Positions 35,691-43,959 of a stretch of DNA of 64,000 nt are shown here, piece after piece; the stretch's first letter is position 1, and every line of letters begins with the position of its first letter. The stretch is from Sphingomonadales bacterium. GTDB taxonomy: Bacteria; Pseudomonadota; Alphaproteobacteria; Sphingomonadales; Govanellaceae. The stretch covers positions 102,821 through 166,820 of the forward strand of contig JACFMS010000005.1 in assembly GCA_019455285.1 (NCBI GenBank), in the 5' to 3' direction. Below the pieces are notes generated by a model. It was not told where the DNA came from, made no database searches, and was given only the letters and a program-made list of their open reading frames with translations. The position numbers and the translations under genes are program-made.

Positions 35691-36239
35691 TTATTTCTTA
35701 GGGTTACGCCAAACACTCCAATCTATAGATTTTTCTGAAATAACTTCTATGTCTTCCACATTAAATTGATCAAGGAAGAGAATTAGATTATCGCATTGGT
35801 ATCGAGCGCTTGGTGCAATAATTCCGTCAAACCCCAAGAAGTCAGCTGCTTCTGCTATTTCTTGTGTGCGAATATATAGCAATTCTTGGTAGTGCTCTTC
35901 TTTAACACCTAAAGAGGCAAGTTTTTTCATATCAGGTAAGTGTAGTGTATTCTTTGTCTTTATATTAAGTTCATAAAGTACATGCCTCATTCTCGATGGA
36001 AATATAGACTGTCCACGGTTTAGGTGGAAAAATATCTCCGCAATTGCTCCATCGGCTTCTTTGGCTGTATAGAGCACACTTAAATGACTGGGATTCCAAC
36101 GCCCAGCGCCACGTGAGCCGTCAATTACCGAACGCCCTTCTCGTACTACCCGCCAAGCTTTTCCTTCAAAAGGACGCCCCTCTATCTCACCAAGAATATC
36201 AAGTAATTGGAGATCTAGTGCGCGACGGATTCCTCCCAT
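35691..36239 (-). CDS. RES-domain toxin (pair 2), AT-rich
   Basis: A 182-residue RES protein. It shows R30 in KAWRVVREGRS, the GSRGAGRWNPSHLSVLYTA segment with Y57, E68 in AIAEIFFHL, and S144/R146 in IIAPSARYQC. The catalytic pattern mirrors that of pair 1 although overall similarity is low and length is shorter. The ATG directly follows the antitoxin stop (0 bp gap). Codon use is AT-rich, unlike the flanking genes, which points to transfer. It probably depletes or uses NAD+ (family knowledge). Confidence 0.87.
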   Translation of the reverse strand: MGGIRRALDLQLLDILGEIEGRPFEGKAWRVVREGRSVIDGSRGAGRWNPSHLSVLYTAKEADGAIAEIFFHLNRGQSIFPSRMRHVLYELNIKTKNTLHLPDMKKLASLGVKEEHYQELLYIRTQEIAEAADFLGFDGIIAPSARYQCDNLILFLDQFNVEDIEVISEKSIDWSVWRNPKK

Positions 36240-36596
36240 TTATAAATAAACCCCACTGTCGAGGCGCTCAATTATTTCGAGAACCTCATTGGTTCTCCCC
36301 TGATTAATGAGATCAATAGGACGCTCTCCCGATAATTGCGGATGGGGCAACTGTAACCATAATCGTGCCTCATCAGGCTCGTAGAAATCAGATAGACGCT
36401 CAGCTACCCACCTTAATTCTGTGATGATACGCTGCTTGTCAATAGTTGGGCTGCCTTCACCCTTGCTCCAACGTGTTACAGTTGGTGGCGAGACGCCAAT
36501 AATGTTGGCAATATCACGACCCTTGAGACCACCATACATTTTAAGGTCTTCTACTAGCCGTGCAACCGCAGTTTGTTTTGTTGTTACTGTACTCAT
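36240..36596 (-). CDS. Xre/MbcA/ParS-type antitoxin (pair 2), AT-rich
   Basis: A 118-residue protein. The helix-turn-helix is GLKGRDIANIIGVSPPTVTRWSKGEG; the C-terminal DUF2384 toxin-binding domain reads ARLWLQLPHPQLSGERPIDLINQGRTNEVLEIIERLDSGVY, which matches the family pattern well. Its start overlaps the stop of the upstream 437-residue gene (ATGA), and the RES toxin ATG follows its TAA at once. The three genes therefore form a tight leftward operon. Confidence 0.87.
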   Translation of the reverse strand: MSTVTTKQTAVARLVEDLKMYGGLKGRDIANIIGVSPPTVTRWSKGEGSPTIDKQRIITELRWVAERLSDFYEPDEARLWLQLPHPQLSGERPIDLINQGRTNEVLEIIERLDSGVYL

Positions 36597-37906
36597 GGCT
36601 TACGTACCGTATGATCGTTCACTATTTTTTCTTTGCTTCTTGGTTTTGCTTCAGCAGCATACCTTGGTTGGTCAATACTTTCATAAAGATTACTTAAAGA
36701 TGCTCGGATGTGCTCTAAGCGTTCACTAGCATAGATAATTTTCTTTTTTATTTCATCATCACATTTTTTCAGTTTAGTGGCGCGTAATGTTCTGCGATAA
36801 GAGACTTCTAAATGCTCAGTTAAGAATCTATTGGCACGCAATGTTTCTGGTGCTTGGGTTAGATCTTTAATTTGCTGTTGGCGCTGTACGATATAATGTG
36901 CTTCTGGGTTATTCAGCATAAATTCGATGCTGCCGCAACAGCTATGGTCCGCGCAACCAAAAATTTCACGGGCTGTCTTTGCATCATTAAAGAGTTTGTT
37001 AGCGTCTTTTACTTTCAGGCGACGGTCAAGATCTGAGAAATAGATCATTTTACTATTGTCACGACCTGTAGTGCTGGTCGCGTTTATAGGCGGCTTAATC
37101 CAAGAGGCTCCATCGAATCGCTCCTTACTATTTAAGCCATGAGCAAACCCACTAGTGGCCCCGAATGATGAGGCTGCTAACGCGGCTAATCCGCTCAGAT
37201 GGTCAGCTATGACTGGTTTATCTAAACTATGAAAATCTAAAGTTGCTCGTATATATTTCTCAATTCCTGTCCCAGTGGCGTCAGTTCCAAACCCGGAAAT
37301 ACGAAGCCACAAATAATTATAAGGCAGGGATCTTAACTGCTCAATTAATCTTAAGCGTACTGTAGCATCACGAAGTTGCGCATAGCTTATAATTAGTGGA
37401 TAGTCGATCGAAATATGGCTTCCTCCAAATTTATCCAGAGATTCACGGAGCGCTATACAGGACCGGAAGTCTGTTTCAAGCCATTTTGTGAATTCATCAC
37501 CAATCAGTAAGTGAGTTGGCGCCATAACTGCGTTTACATGGTTTTCAATTGCGTGATGAGCCATCAATTGAATAACACTACGATTACTTTTTGGGTCAAA
37601 ATCATCAGGTTCCAATGGGCGGCCATCGCTAGCCCAAGGTGCGTATTTTGCTGTGCTCGAAATCTGATTAGGAACGCTTAATTCAGCCGCCTTGGTATCT
37701 AAAATGATTTCAGCATGCTCATCACGGAGTGTCTGTATTAAATCATGTTGGCGTGGAAAATTTCCTGCTTCTATTACATAGCGCTGGGCGCGCAGTTTTC
37801 CCGCACTCAATAAGCGCTCCGCAAGCCGATGCTCACGAGAGCCTATTCGTATAAAATGTGCAATTTCTAATGGTGGTTTATGAAGATAGTAAATATTACT
37901 AGTCAT
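36593..37906 (-). CDS. Unrecognised 437-residue protein in operon with Xre-RES pair
   Basis: I do not recognise this family. Alternating strands and helices (VIEAGNF, AEIILDTK, NAVMAPTHLLIG, HISIDYPLIISY, YNYLWLRISGFG, KPVIADHLSGLAALAASSFGATSGFAHG) look like an alpha/beta barrel for residues 40-260. A Cys/His cluster (C318, H321, C323, C324, later H337) may bind a metal. The last 100 residues are lysine-rich and helical. A resemblance to tRNA-guanine transglycosylase-like barrels is only an impression. GGAGAA precedes ATG 37906. It shares the AT-rich composition of pair 2 and overlaps the antitoxin gene by 4 bp. Confidence 0.6.
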   Translation of the reverse strand: MTSNIYYLHKPPLEIAHFIRIGSREHRLAERLLSAGKLRAQRYVIEAGNFPRQHDLIQTLRDEHAEIILDTKAAELSVPNQISSTAKYAPWASDGRPLEPDDFDPKSNRSVIQLMAHHAIENHVNAVMAPTHLLIGDEFTKWLETDFRSCIALRESLDKFGGSHISIDYPLIISYAQLRDATVRLRLIEQLRSLPYNYLWLRISGFGTDATGTGIEKYIRATLDFHSLDKPVIADHLSGLAALAASSFGATSGFAHGLNSKERFDGASWIKPPINATSTTGRDNSKMIYFSDLDRRLKVKDANKLFNDAKTAREIFGCADHSCCGSIEFMLNNPEAHYIVQRQQQIKDLTQAPETLRANRFLTEHLEVSYRRTLRATKLKKCDDEIKKKIIYASERLEHIRASLSNLYESIDQPRYAAEAKPRSKEKIVNDHTVRKP

Positions 37907-38054
37907 AATTATTCTCCAATGTCCGCACATTACAAAATAATTTCATAAATGTCAATATATAAAATTTATATGGAATTATCAATAATTGCTTAAAACCCAT
38001 GTGGCTTCATTCTTGACACCACCTCCTCCCTCATAGACCTTGGCGACGCGTAAA

Positions 38055-38190
38055 AAGGCTCCCTCCACCCTGGCCCTCTCCCGGTGGGAGAGGGGATGGC
38101 TAGGAGGGAAAAAGGCCCCCTCACCCCTACCCTCTCCCTCAAGGGAGAGGGGGTAATCGGGTTTCTCTCCCTTAAGAGGGAGGGAAGGTG
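38055..38190. repeat. Cluster of intergenic hairpin repeats
   Basis: Three hairpins occur in a row: CCCTCTCCCGGTGGGAGAGGG near 38074, CCCTCTCCCTCAAGGGAGAGGG near 38130, and CTCTCCCTTAAGAGGGAG near 38164. They share the CCCTCTCC core of the element at 16.6 kb. They mark the boundary between the AT-rich insert and bioB. Confidence 0.7.
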
Positions 38191-38241
38191 TAGAAAGGGG
38201 GGCGAAGGACGATGGTGGGTTAAAGTTTAAGGATTTAGACA

Positions 38242-39234
38242 ATGACTGCGGTAGAAGCGTGTTCTTGTTCGTGTTCGGCGGCCCATCCGGCGGATGGGTT
38301 TCGGCGCGATTGGACGGTACCAGAGGCGGCGGCGCTGCTGGGCCGCCCGTTCAGCGACCTCATCCATGAGGCGCAGACCATCCACCGCCAGTATTTCGAC
38401 CCCAATCGGGTGCAGCTCTCCCAGCTTCTTTCCATCAAGACCGGCGGCTGCCCGGAGGATTGCAAGTATTGCCCGCAGTCGGCCCGCTACGATACCGAGC
38501 TCGAAGCCGACAAGCTGATGGAGATCGAGGCGGTGTTGCGCGAAGCCCGCGCCGCCAAAGAGAATGGCGCGACGCGGTTTTGCATGGGCGCGGCCTGGCG
38601 CTCGCCCAAGGAGCGCGACCTTGATAAGGTGTGCGCCATGGTCGAAGGGGTCAAGGGGCTGGGGCTGGAGACCTGCGTGACCTTAGGCATGCTGGACGCC
38701 GCCCAGGCGCGGCGATTGAAAGCCGCCGGGCTTGATTACTACAACCACAACATCGATACCGCGCCGGAATTTTATGGCGAGATCATCTCCACCCGCACCT
38801 TCGCCGATCGCCTCGATACCCTGGGTCATGTGCGCGCGGCGGGGCTTAATGTGTGCTGCGGCGGCATCGTCGGCATGGGCGAGGGGCGCGAACATCGCGC
38901 CGGCATGCTGATCGCGCTCGCCAACATGCCCAAGCACCCGGAAAGCGTGCCGATCAACATGCTGGTCCAGGTCGAAGGCACGCCGCTCTTTGGCGAGGAC
39001 GCGCTCGATCCCTTCGAGTTCGTGCGCACCATCGCCGCCGCACGGATCATGATGCCGGCCTCGCTGGTGCGGCTCTCGGCGGGGCGCGAGGCGATGAGCG
39101 ATGAATTACAGGCGCTGTGCTTCCTCGCCGGGGCCAATTCGATTTTCTATGGCGAGAAGCTCTTGACCACCCCCAATCCCGCCGAAGGCCGCGACGCCCG
39201 GCTTTTCGCCCGCCTGGGGGTCGAGCCGCTTTAA
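38242..39234 (+). CDS. bioB: Biotin synthase
   Basis: A 330-residue radical SAM enzyme. The [4Fe-4S] motif is [16 protein letters not shown] (CxxxCxxC), followed by [46 protein letters not shown] and [34 protein letters not shown]. It inserts sulfur into dethiobiotin. A Cys-rich N-terminus (ACSCSCS) is unusual but unlikely to be functional. It is transcribed away from bioF-bioD. A repeat lies between it and bioA. Confidence 0.96.
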   Translation: MTAVEACSCSCSAAHPADGFRRDWTVPEAAALLGRPFSDLIHEAQTIHRQYFDPNRVQLSQLLSIKTGGCPEDCKYCPQSARYDTELEADKLMEIEAVLREARAAKENGATRFCMGAAWRSPKERDLDKVCAMVEGVKGLGLETCVTLGMLDAAQARRLKAAGLDYYNHNIDTAPEFYGEIISTRTFADRLDTLGHVRAAGLNVCCGGIVGMGEGREHRAGMLIALANMPKHPESVPINMLVQVEGTPLFGEDALDPFEFVRTIAAARIMMPASLVRLSAGREAMSDELQALCFLAGANSIFYGEKLLTTPNPAEGRDARLFARLGVEPL

Positions 39235-39247
39235 GGGATTACGATAA

Positions 39248-39391
39248 AGCCTCCCCCTTGATGGGGGAGGTCGGCCGCCTTAGCGTTAAGCGAAGGCGGA
39301 CGGGTGGGGGTGAGGCTTGCAGACGCCGCCGGCTAATCTTGCGCCATATGACACCCCCATCCAAACCTTCCCCCATCGAGGGGGAAGGCTT
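39248..39391. repeat. Paired hairpin repeat between bioB and bioA
   Basis: CCTCCCCCTTGATGGGGGAGG (near 39250) and CCTTCCCCCATCGAGGGGGAAGG (near 39366) are hairpins with an intervening CCGCCTTAGCGTTAAGCGAAGGCGG stem. The element resembles those at 16.6 and 38.1 kb in plan but differs in sequence. It may act as an mRNA stabiliser or partial terminator between the two genes. Confidence 0.65.
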
Positions 39392-39428
39392 TTAATTGGT
39401 GTGCAGAAATCCGCAAGAGTGTGAACTG

Positions 39429-40736
39429 GTGACAAGAGGCAAACATCCCCATTGGTTCGCCGATCCGGCGCGGCATCTGTGGCTGCCCTATACCCAGATG
39501 CAGACCGCCCAGCCGCCGTTGGCCGTAGCGGCGATGGAAGGGGTGCGCCTGAAGCTCGCCGATGGCCGGGTGCTGATCGATGGCGTCGCCAACTGGTGGA
39601 CGGCGGCGCACGGCGCGGCGCATCCCTACATCGTGGCGGCGATCCAAACCCAAGCGGCGGCGCTCCCCCATGTCATGCTGGGCGGCTTGGTGCACGAACA
39701 GGCGTTGACCTTAGCCCGTCGGCTCGCTGGGATGCTGCCCGGTGATTTGGCGCACGTGTTCTTCGTCGATTCCGGCTCGGTAGCGGTGGAAGTGGCGCTG
39801 AAGATGGCGCTGCAATACTGGATCAATCAGGGCCGGCCCGAGCGGCGGCGCTTCGTCGCCTTCCGCCACGGCTATCACGGCGACACCGCCGGGGCGATGG
39901 CGGTCAGCGATCCCGACGACGGCATGCACGCGCTGTTCAAGGATCATTTGACGCCGCAGTTTTTCGTCGATGTGCCGCGCGGGACGGCAGCCTACGCTGC
40001 ATTCGATAACTTTCTCGCCCAGCATCGAGAGGAAATCGCCGCCGTCATCATCGAGCCGTTGGTGCAGGGCGCGGGCGGCATGCGTTTCCATGCCCCGGCT
40101 GATCTCGCCGCCATCGCGGCGGCCGCCCAGCATCATGGGTTGCTCCTGATCTGCGACGAAATTTTCACCGGCTTTGGTCGCACCGGCGCGCTCTTTGCCA
40201 TCAATGAGGCCGGCGTCGTGCCCGACATCATCTGCTTAGGAAAAGCGCTGACCGGCGGCGCGGTGACGCTGGCCGCCACGGTGGCGCGCGCCCCCGTGTT
40301 CGAGGCGTTTTTATCGGACGATCCGGCCCGCGCGCTGATGCACGGGCCGACCTATATGGGCAACGCCATCGCCTGCGCCGCCGCCAACGCCTCGCTTGAT
40401 CTCTTCGAACGCGAGCCGCGACTGAATGAGGTCAAACAAATCGAAGCCCAGCTGCAACGCGAGCTGTTCCCTTTAAAGACGCTGCCCGGCGTGGTGGATG
40501 TGCGGGTCAAGGGGGCGATCGGCGTCGTCGAGATGGCGTGCATCGCCAACCCGGCGGCGCTGCGCCAGCGCTTCATCGCGGAAGGGGTGTGGCTGCGCCC
40601 CTTCGGCGGCATCATCTACCTGACGCCGGCCTTGACCATCGCGCCCAACGAGCTTACCACGCTGACCGCGGCCATCGCCCGGGTGGTGGCGATGGGCGAT
40701 TGGGGCGAGGGCAGATCGGCGGAGACGGGCGCGTGA
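39429..40736 (+). CDS. bioA: Adenosylmethionine-8-amino-7-oxononanoate aminotransferase
   Basis: A class III PLP aminotransferase of about 435 residues. It opens with HLWLPYTQM, typical of BioA, and has VFFVDSGSVAVEVALKMALQ, HGYHGDTAGAMAVSDP, CDEIFTGFGRTGALFAINEAG and CLGKALTGGAVTLAA with the PLP lysine. It uses SAM (or in some relatives lysine) as amino donor to make diaminopelargonate. The start is GTG 39429, or TTG 39396/GTG 39399. Its stop overlaps the aminopeptidase GTG. Confidence 0.94.
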   Translation: MTRGKHPHWFADPARHLWLPYTQMQTAQPPLAVAAMEGVRLKLADGRVLIDGVANWWTAAHGAAHPYIVAAIQTQAAALPHVMLGGLVHEQALTLARRLAGMLPGDLAHVFFVDSGSVAVEVALKMALQYWINQGRPERRRFVAFRHGYHGDTAGAMAVSDPDDGMHALFKDHLTPQFFVDVPRGTAAYAAFDNFLAQHREEIAAVIIEPLVQGAGGMRFHAPADLAAIAAAAQHHGLLLICDEIFTGFGRTGALFAINEAGVVPDIICLGKALTGGAVTLAATVARAPVFEAFLSDDPARALMHGPTYMGNAIACAAANASLDLFEREPRLNEVKQIEAQLQRELFPLKTLPGVVDVRVKGAIGVVEMACIANPAALRQRFIAEGVWLRPFGGIIYLTPALTIAPNELTTLTAAIARVVAMGDWGEGRSAETGA

Positions 40737-42514
40737 CGACCAACGGGCAACATCATCAACGCTTGCTTGACCTGCGGGCGGAATTGGCGCGCCGCGGTCT
40801 GAATGGCTATGTGGTCGCCCACACCGACGAGCACGGCAGCGAATACACCCCCGCCTATGCCCAGCGCCTGGCGTGGTTGACCGGCTTTGACGGCTCGGCG
40901 GGGCTGGCCGTGACGCTCCAGGACAAGGCGGCGATTTTCGTCGATGGCCGCTATACCCTGCAAGCGCGGGCCCAGGTGGACGCCGCCGACTATGAGTATA
41001 AAAGCCTGGTGGAGGATGACGCCGCCAAATGGATCGCCGATACGGCCAAGGCGGGCGATCGCATCGGCTATGACCCGTGGCTGCACAGCGAGGGTTGGAT
41101 CAAGAAAGCCGCAGATACGTTGGCGGCGGCCGGCATGACGTTGGTGGCGGTGGCCAGCAATCCCATCGATGCCGTTTGGACCGATCAGCCGGCGCCGCCG
41201 AAGGCGCCGGCGGAACCTTATGAGGTGGCTTACGCCGGCGTGGAATCGGCGACCAAGCGCGCCGCCATCGCCGAAGCGATGACGGACGTCGACGCGGTGG
41301 TGATCACCGCCCTTGATTCCATCGCCTGGCTCTTGAACATGCGCGGCCGCGACGTGGCGCGCACGCCGGTGGCGCTATCGTTCCTCATCCTTCATCGCAG
41401 CGGCGAGGCCGATCTTTACCTCGACCCCGACAAGGTGACGCCGCGTTTACGCGCGCATCTGGGCAACGCGGTGCGGATTCATCCCAAGACCGCTTTTCTC
41501 GACGGCCTGAACGCCTTGGGCGCGGCCAAGAAGACTGTTGCCGTCGATGCCGATGCCACCGCCGTCGCGGTGCTGCAAACCTTAAGCGACGCCGGCGCTA
41601 CCATTAAACGCCGCCGCGATCCCTGCGTCCTGCCCAAGGCAACGAAAAACGCCACCGAGCTGGCCGGCATGCGCGCCGCGCATCATCGCGACGGCGCGGC
41701 GCTGACGCGCTTTCTTGCCTGGATTGATCGCGAAGGCCCCAGCGGCAAGATCGATGAAATCGCCGCCGCCCAACGCTTGGAAGCGTTTCGCGCCGAGACC
41801 GGCATGCTCAAAGACTTAAGCTTCGACACCATTTCCGCCGCCGGGCCCAACGGCGCCATCGTCCATTACCGGGTGACGGCTGCGAGCAATCGCCAAATCG
41901 CGCCGGGGTCGCTTTATCTTATCGACAGCGGTGGGCAATATCTCGACGGCACCACAGACGTCACCCGCACGGTGGCCATCGGCGCGCCATCTGAAGACGC
42001 GCGGCGCGTCTTCACCCTGGTGCTCAAAGGCCATATCGCCATCGCGTCCGCCCGCTTCCCGCGCGGCACTACCGGCGCGCAGCTTGATACCTTGGCGCGC
42101 TCGCCGTTATGGCGGGAAGGACTCGATTATGGCCACGGCACCGGCCATGGCGTGGGCTGTTATTTAAGCGTGCACGAAGGGCCGCAGCGCATCGCCAAGA
42201 CCGGCGCGGCGGCGCTGTTGCCGGGCATGATCCTCTCCAACGAACCCGGTTATTACAAGGCGGGGGCATTCGGCATCCGCATCGAGAACTTGCTGGCGGT
42301 GCGCCCCTCCGACGTCAAGGCCGAGCTTGATCTGTTGGAGTTTGAAACGCTTACGCTCGCCCCCATCGACCGCAAGCTGATCGTACCTGAATTGCTGAGC
42401 GGCGACGAGCGGGCGTGGCTCGACGCCTACCACGCCCAAGTGCGGAACGCCTTGACGCCGCTGGTCGACACCGATACCGCGCGCTGGCTGGCCGCCGCCA
42501 CCGCGCCGTTGTGA
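40733..42514 (+). CDS. pepP: Xaa-Pro aminopeptidase (M24B, three-domain type)
   Basis: A 593-residue protein with the three-domain form of eukaryote-like aminopeptidase P. The N-terminal creatinase-like domain includes YVVAHTDEHGSEYTPAYAQRLAWLTGFDGSAG and GRYTLQA. The C-terminal pita-bread domain has metal ligands in LIDSGGQYLDGTTDVTRT (two Asp), GHGTGHGVG (His), SNEPGYYKAG (Glu) and IRIENLL (Glu). It removes N-terminal residues next to proline. GTG 40733 overlaps the bioA stop (GTGA); any earlier start would lie inside bioA. Confidence 0.93.
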   Translation: MTTNGQHHQRLLDLRAELARRGLNGYVVAHTDEHGSEYTPAYAQRLAWLTGFDGSAGLAVTLQDKAAIFVDGRYTLQARAQVDAADYEYKSLVEDDAAKWIADTAKAGDRIGYDPWLHSEGWIKKAADTLAAAGMTLVAVASNPIDAVWTDQPAPPKAPAEPYEVAYAGVESATKRAAIAEAMTDVDAVVITALDSIAWLLNMRGRDVARTPVALSFLILHRSGEADLYLDPDKVTPRLRAHLGNAVRIHPKTAFLDGLNALGAAKKTVAVDADATAVAVLQTLSDAGATIKRRRDPCVLPKATKNATELAGMRAAHHRDGAALTRFLAWIDREGPSGKIDEIAAAQRLEAFRAETGMLKDLSFDTISAAGPNGAIVHYRVTAASNRQIAPGSLYLIDSGGQYLDGTTDVTRTVAIGAPSEDARRVFTLVLKGHIAIASARFPRGTTGAQLDTLARSPLWREGLDYGHGTGHGVGCYLSVHEGPQRIAKTGAAALLPGMILSNEPGYYKAGAFGIRIENLLAVRPSDVKAELDLLEFETLTLAPIDRKLIVPELLSGDERAWLDAYHAQVRNALTPLVDTDTARWLAAATAPL

Positions 42515-42519
42515 TCGCG

Positions 42520-43539
42520 CTAAAACTCCGCCAGCAAGCGCGCCGCCAGCGCCGCCACGCTGAAGCGTACCGGATCTGAGGCCGGCATCCGGAAGCGTTT
42601 TTCCAGATCATCCAGCATCGATCGCGCCGCCGCCTCCTCAAGCTTCGAGGTGTTGACGGCAAAGCCCAGCACCCGCACGTTGGGATTGGTCAGCCTGGCG
42701 GCGCTGAGGTTGGCCTCGATGGTGGCTTCCAAGCTCGGCAGCGGCACGTCGGTGAGGCCCCGCATGTGGCGGCGCGTCGGTTCATGGCAGATCACCAGGG
42801 CATCGGGCTGGCTGCCGTGCAAGAGACCTAGGCTCACGCCCGCGAACGCCGGATGGTGGAGCGAGCCCTGCCCCTCCACCACGTCCCAGTGATCGGCGTC
42901 GTTGTCGGGGCTCAACGCCTCCGCCGCGCCGGAGATGAAATCGGCCACCACCGCATCCACCGAGATGCCGCGGCCGACAATCATGATGCCGGTCTGGCCG
43001 GTGGCGCGAAAGTCGGCCTTGCATCCTTTCTCCCGCAGCGCCGCTTCGAGGGCGAGCGAGGTATACATCTTGCCCACCGAGCAATCGGTGCCGACGGTGA
43101 GGAGCCGCTTGCCGGACCGCTTGCGGCCGGTGCCGGTCTTCAATTTGCCTTTGGGATGGCGCACGTCGATCAGGCGTCGGCCGGTGCGCGCCGAGACCGC
43201 CATCAGCGTCGGAATCTGGTCGAGCCGCTCATGGAGGCCGCTGGCCACGTCCAGCCCCGCCTCCAGCGCCTCGACGATGCTGGGCAGCCAGTTGTCGGCG
43301 ATGACGCCGCCGGAGTTGGCGGTGCCGATCAGCATGGTGCGCGCGCCTTGTCGTGCCGCCTCGGCAGGGGTCATATCGGTAAGCTTCAAATCGGCGGCGC
43401 AGCCCGGCAGCCGAACCTGGCCGAGGCATTGGCGCGGTCGCCAGTGATGAACACCGGCGGCGGTTTTCGCCGCCAGATCATCGCGGGCGTCTCCTAAGAA
43501 CAACAGGTAGGGGGACGAAAGTTCTACAAGCTCGCTCAT
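42520..43539 (-). CDS. DUF1611 protein, DgcN-like N-acetyltransferase
   Basis: A 339-residue protein with an N-terminal Rossmann-like domain (PYLLFLGDARDDLAAKTAAGVHHW) and a C-terminal P-loop-like domain beginning LLTVGTDCSVGKMYTSLALEAALREKG, then VVEGQGSLHHPAFAGVSLGLLHGS. This matches DUF1611; a characterised member (DgcN) acetylates D-glutamate in D-amino acid breakdown. The usual partner, a dipeptide-epimerase-like DgcA, is not in the window. ATG 43539 has a short GGA site. It is convergent with aminopeptidase P (5 bp apart) and divergent from the MGMT-like gene. Confidence 0.83.
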   Translation of the reverse strand: MSELVELSSPYLLFLGDARDDLAAKTAAGVHHWRPRQCLGQVRLPGCAADLKLTDMTPAEAARQGARTMLIGTANSGGVIADNWLPSIVEALEAGLDVASGLHERLDQIPTLMAVSARTGRRLIDVRHPKGKLKTGTGRKRSGKRLLTVGTDCSVGKMYTSLALEAALREKGCKADFRATGQTGIMIVGRGISVDAVVADFISGAAEALSPDNDADHWDVVEGQGSLHHPAFAGVSLGLLHGSQPDALVICHEPTRRHMRGLTDVPLPSLEATIEANLSAARLTNPNVRVLGFAVNTSKLEEAAARSMLDDLEKRFRMPASDPVRFSVAALAARLLAEF

Positions 43540-43581
43540 GTTATCCAGGTTCCATAGCTTGAGGTTATGTTTTAGGCTTCG

Positions 43582-43959
43582 ATGATGACCCGCACCGGCA
43601 AGATAGCGCCGAAAACCGGCGACACCTATTACCATCAGGTCTATGAGCTTGTCTCCATGATCCCGAAGGGACAAGTGGCGACCTATGGACAGATCGCCGA
43701 TTATATCGCTGGCTGCACCCCGCGCATGGTGGGCTATGCCTTGTTTCACCTAAATGCCAGCACCCGCGTACCCTGGCAGCGGGTGATCAACGCCCGGGGC
43801 GAGATCAGTCCCCGCCCAGGCGAGGGCGGCAGCGGCCTGCAACGGGAACTGCTGGAGGCGGAAGGAATCGTTTTCGATGGCCACGGCAAAACCGACCTTA
43901 AGCACTATCGTTGGCGCGGCCCACCCCCTAAATGGCTGATGAAGCGGGGTTTGCTATAG
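43582..43959 (+). CDS. Alkyltransferase-like protein (ATL), DNA repair
   Basis: A 125-residue protein of the MGMT/Ada C-terminal fold. The helix-turn-helix region QVATYGQIADYIAG is followed by VPWQRVINARGEIS. The reactive Cys of MGMT (PCHRV) is replaced by Trp at residue 65 (PWQRV), the defining feature of ATL proteins. ATL proteins bind O6-alkylguanine without repairing it and hand lesions to nucleotide excision repair. The ORF ends 6 bp inside the convergent GST gene. Confidence 0.9.
   Translation: MMTRTGKIAPKTGDTYYHQVYELVSMIPKGQVATYGQIADYIAGCTPRMVGYALFHLNASTRVPWQRVINARGEISPRPGEGGSGLQRELLEAEGIVFDGHGKTDLKHYRWRGPPPKWLMKRGLL

Noticed and set aside
38055..39391. Possible CRISPR-like repeats
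   Set aside because: The hairpins are not direct repeats of constant length with unique spacers, and no cas gene is near.
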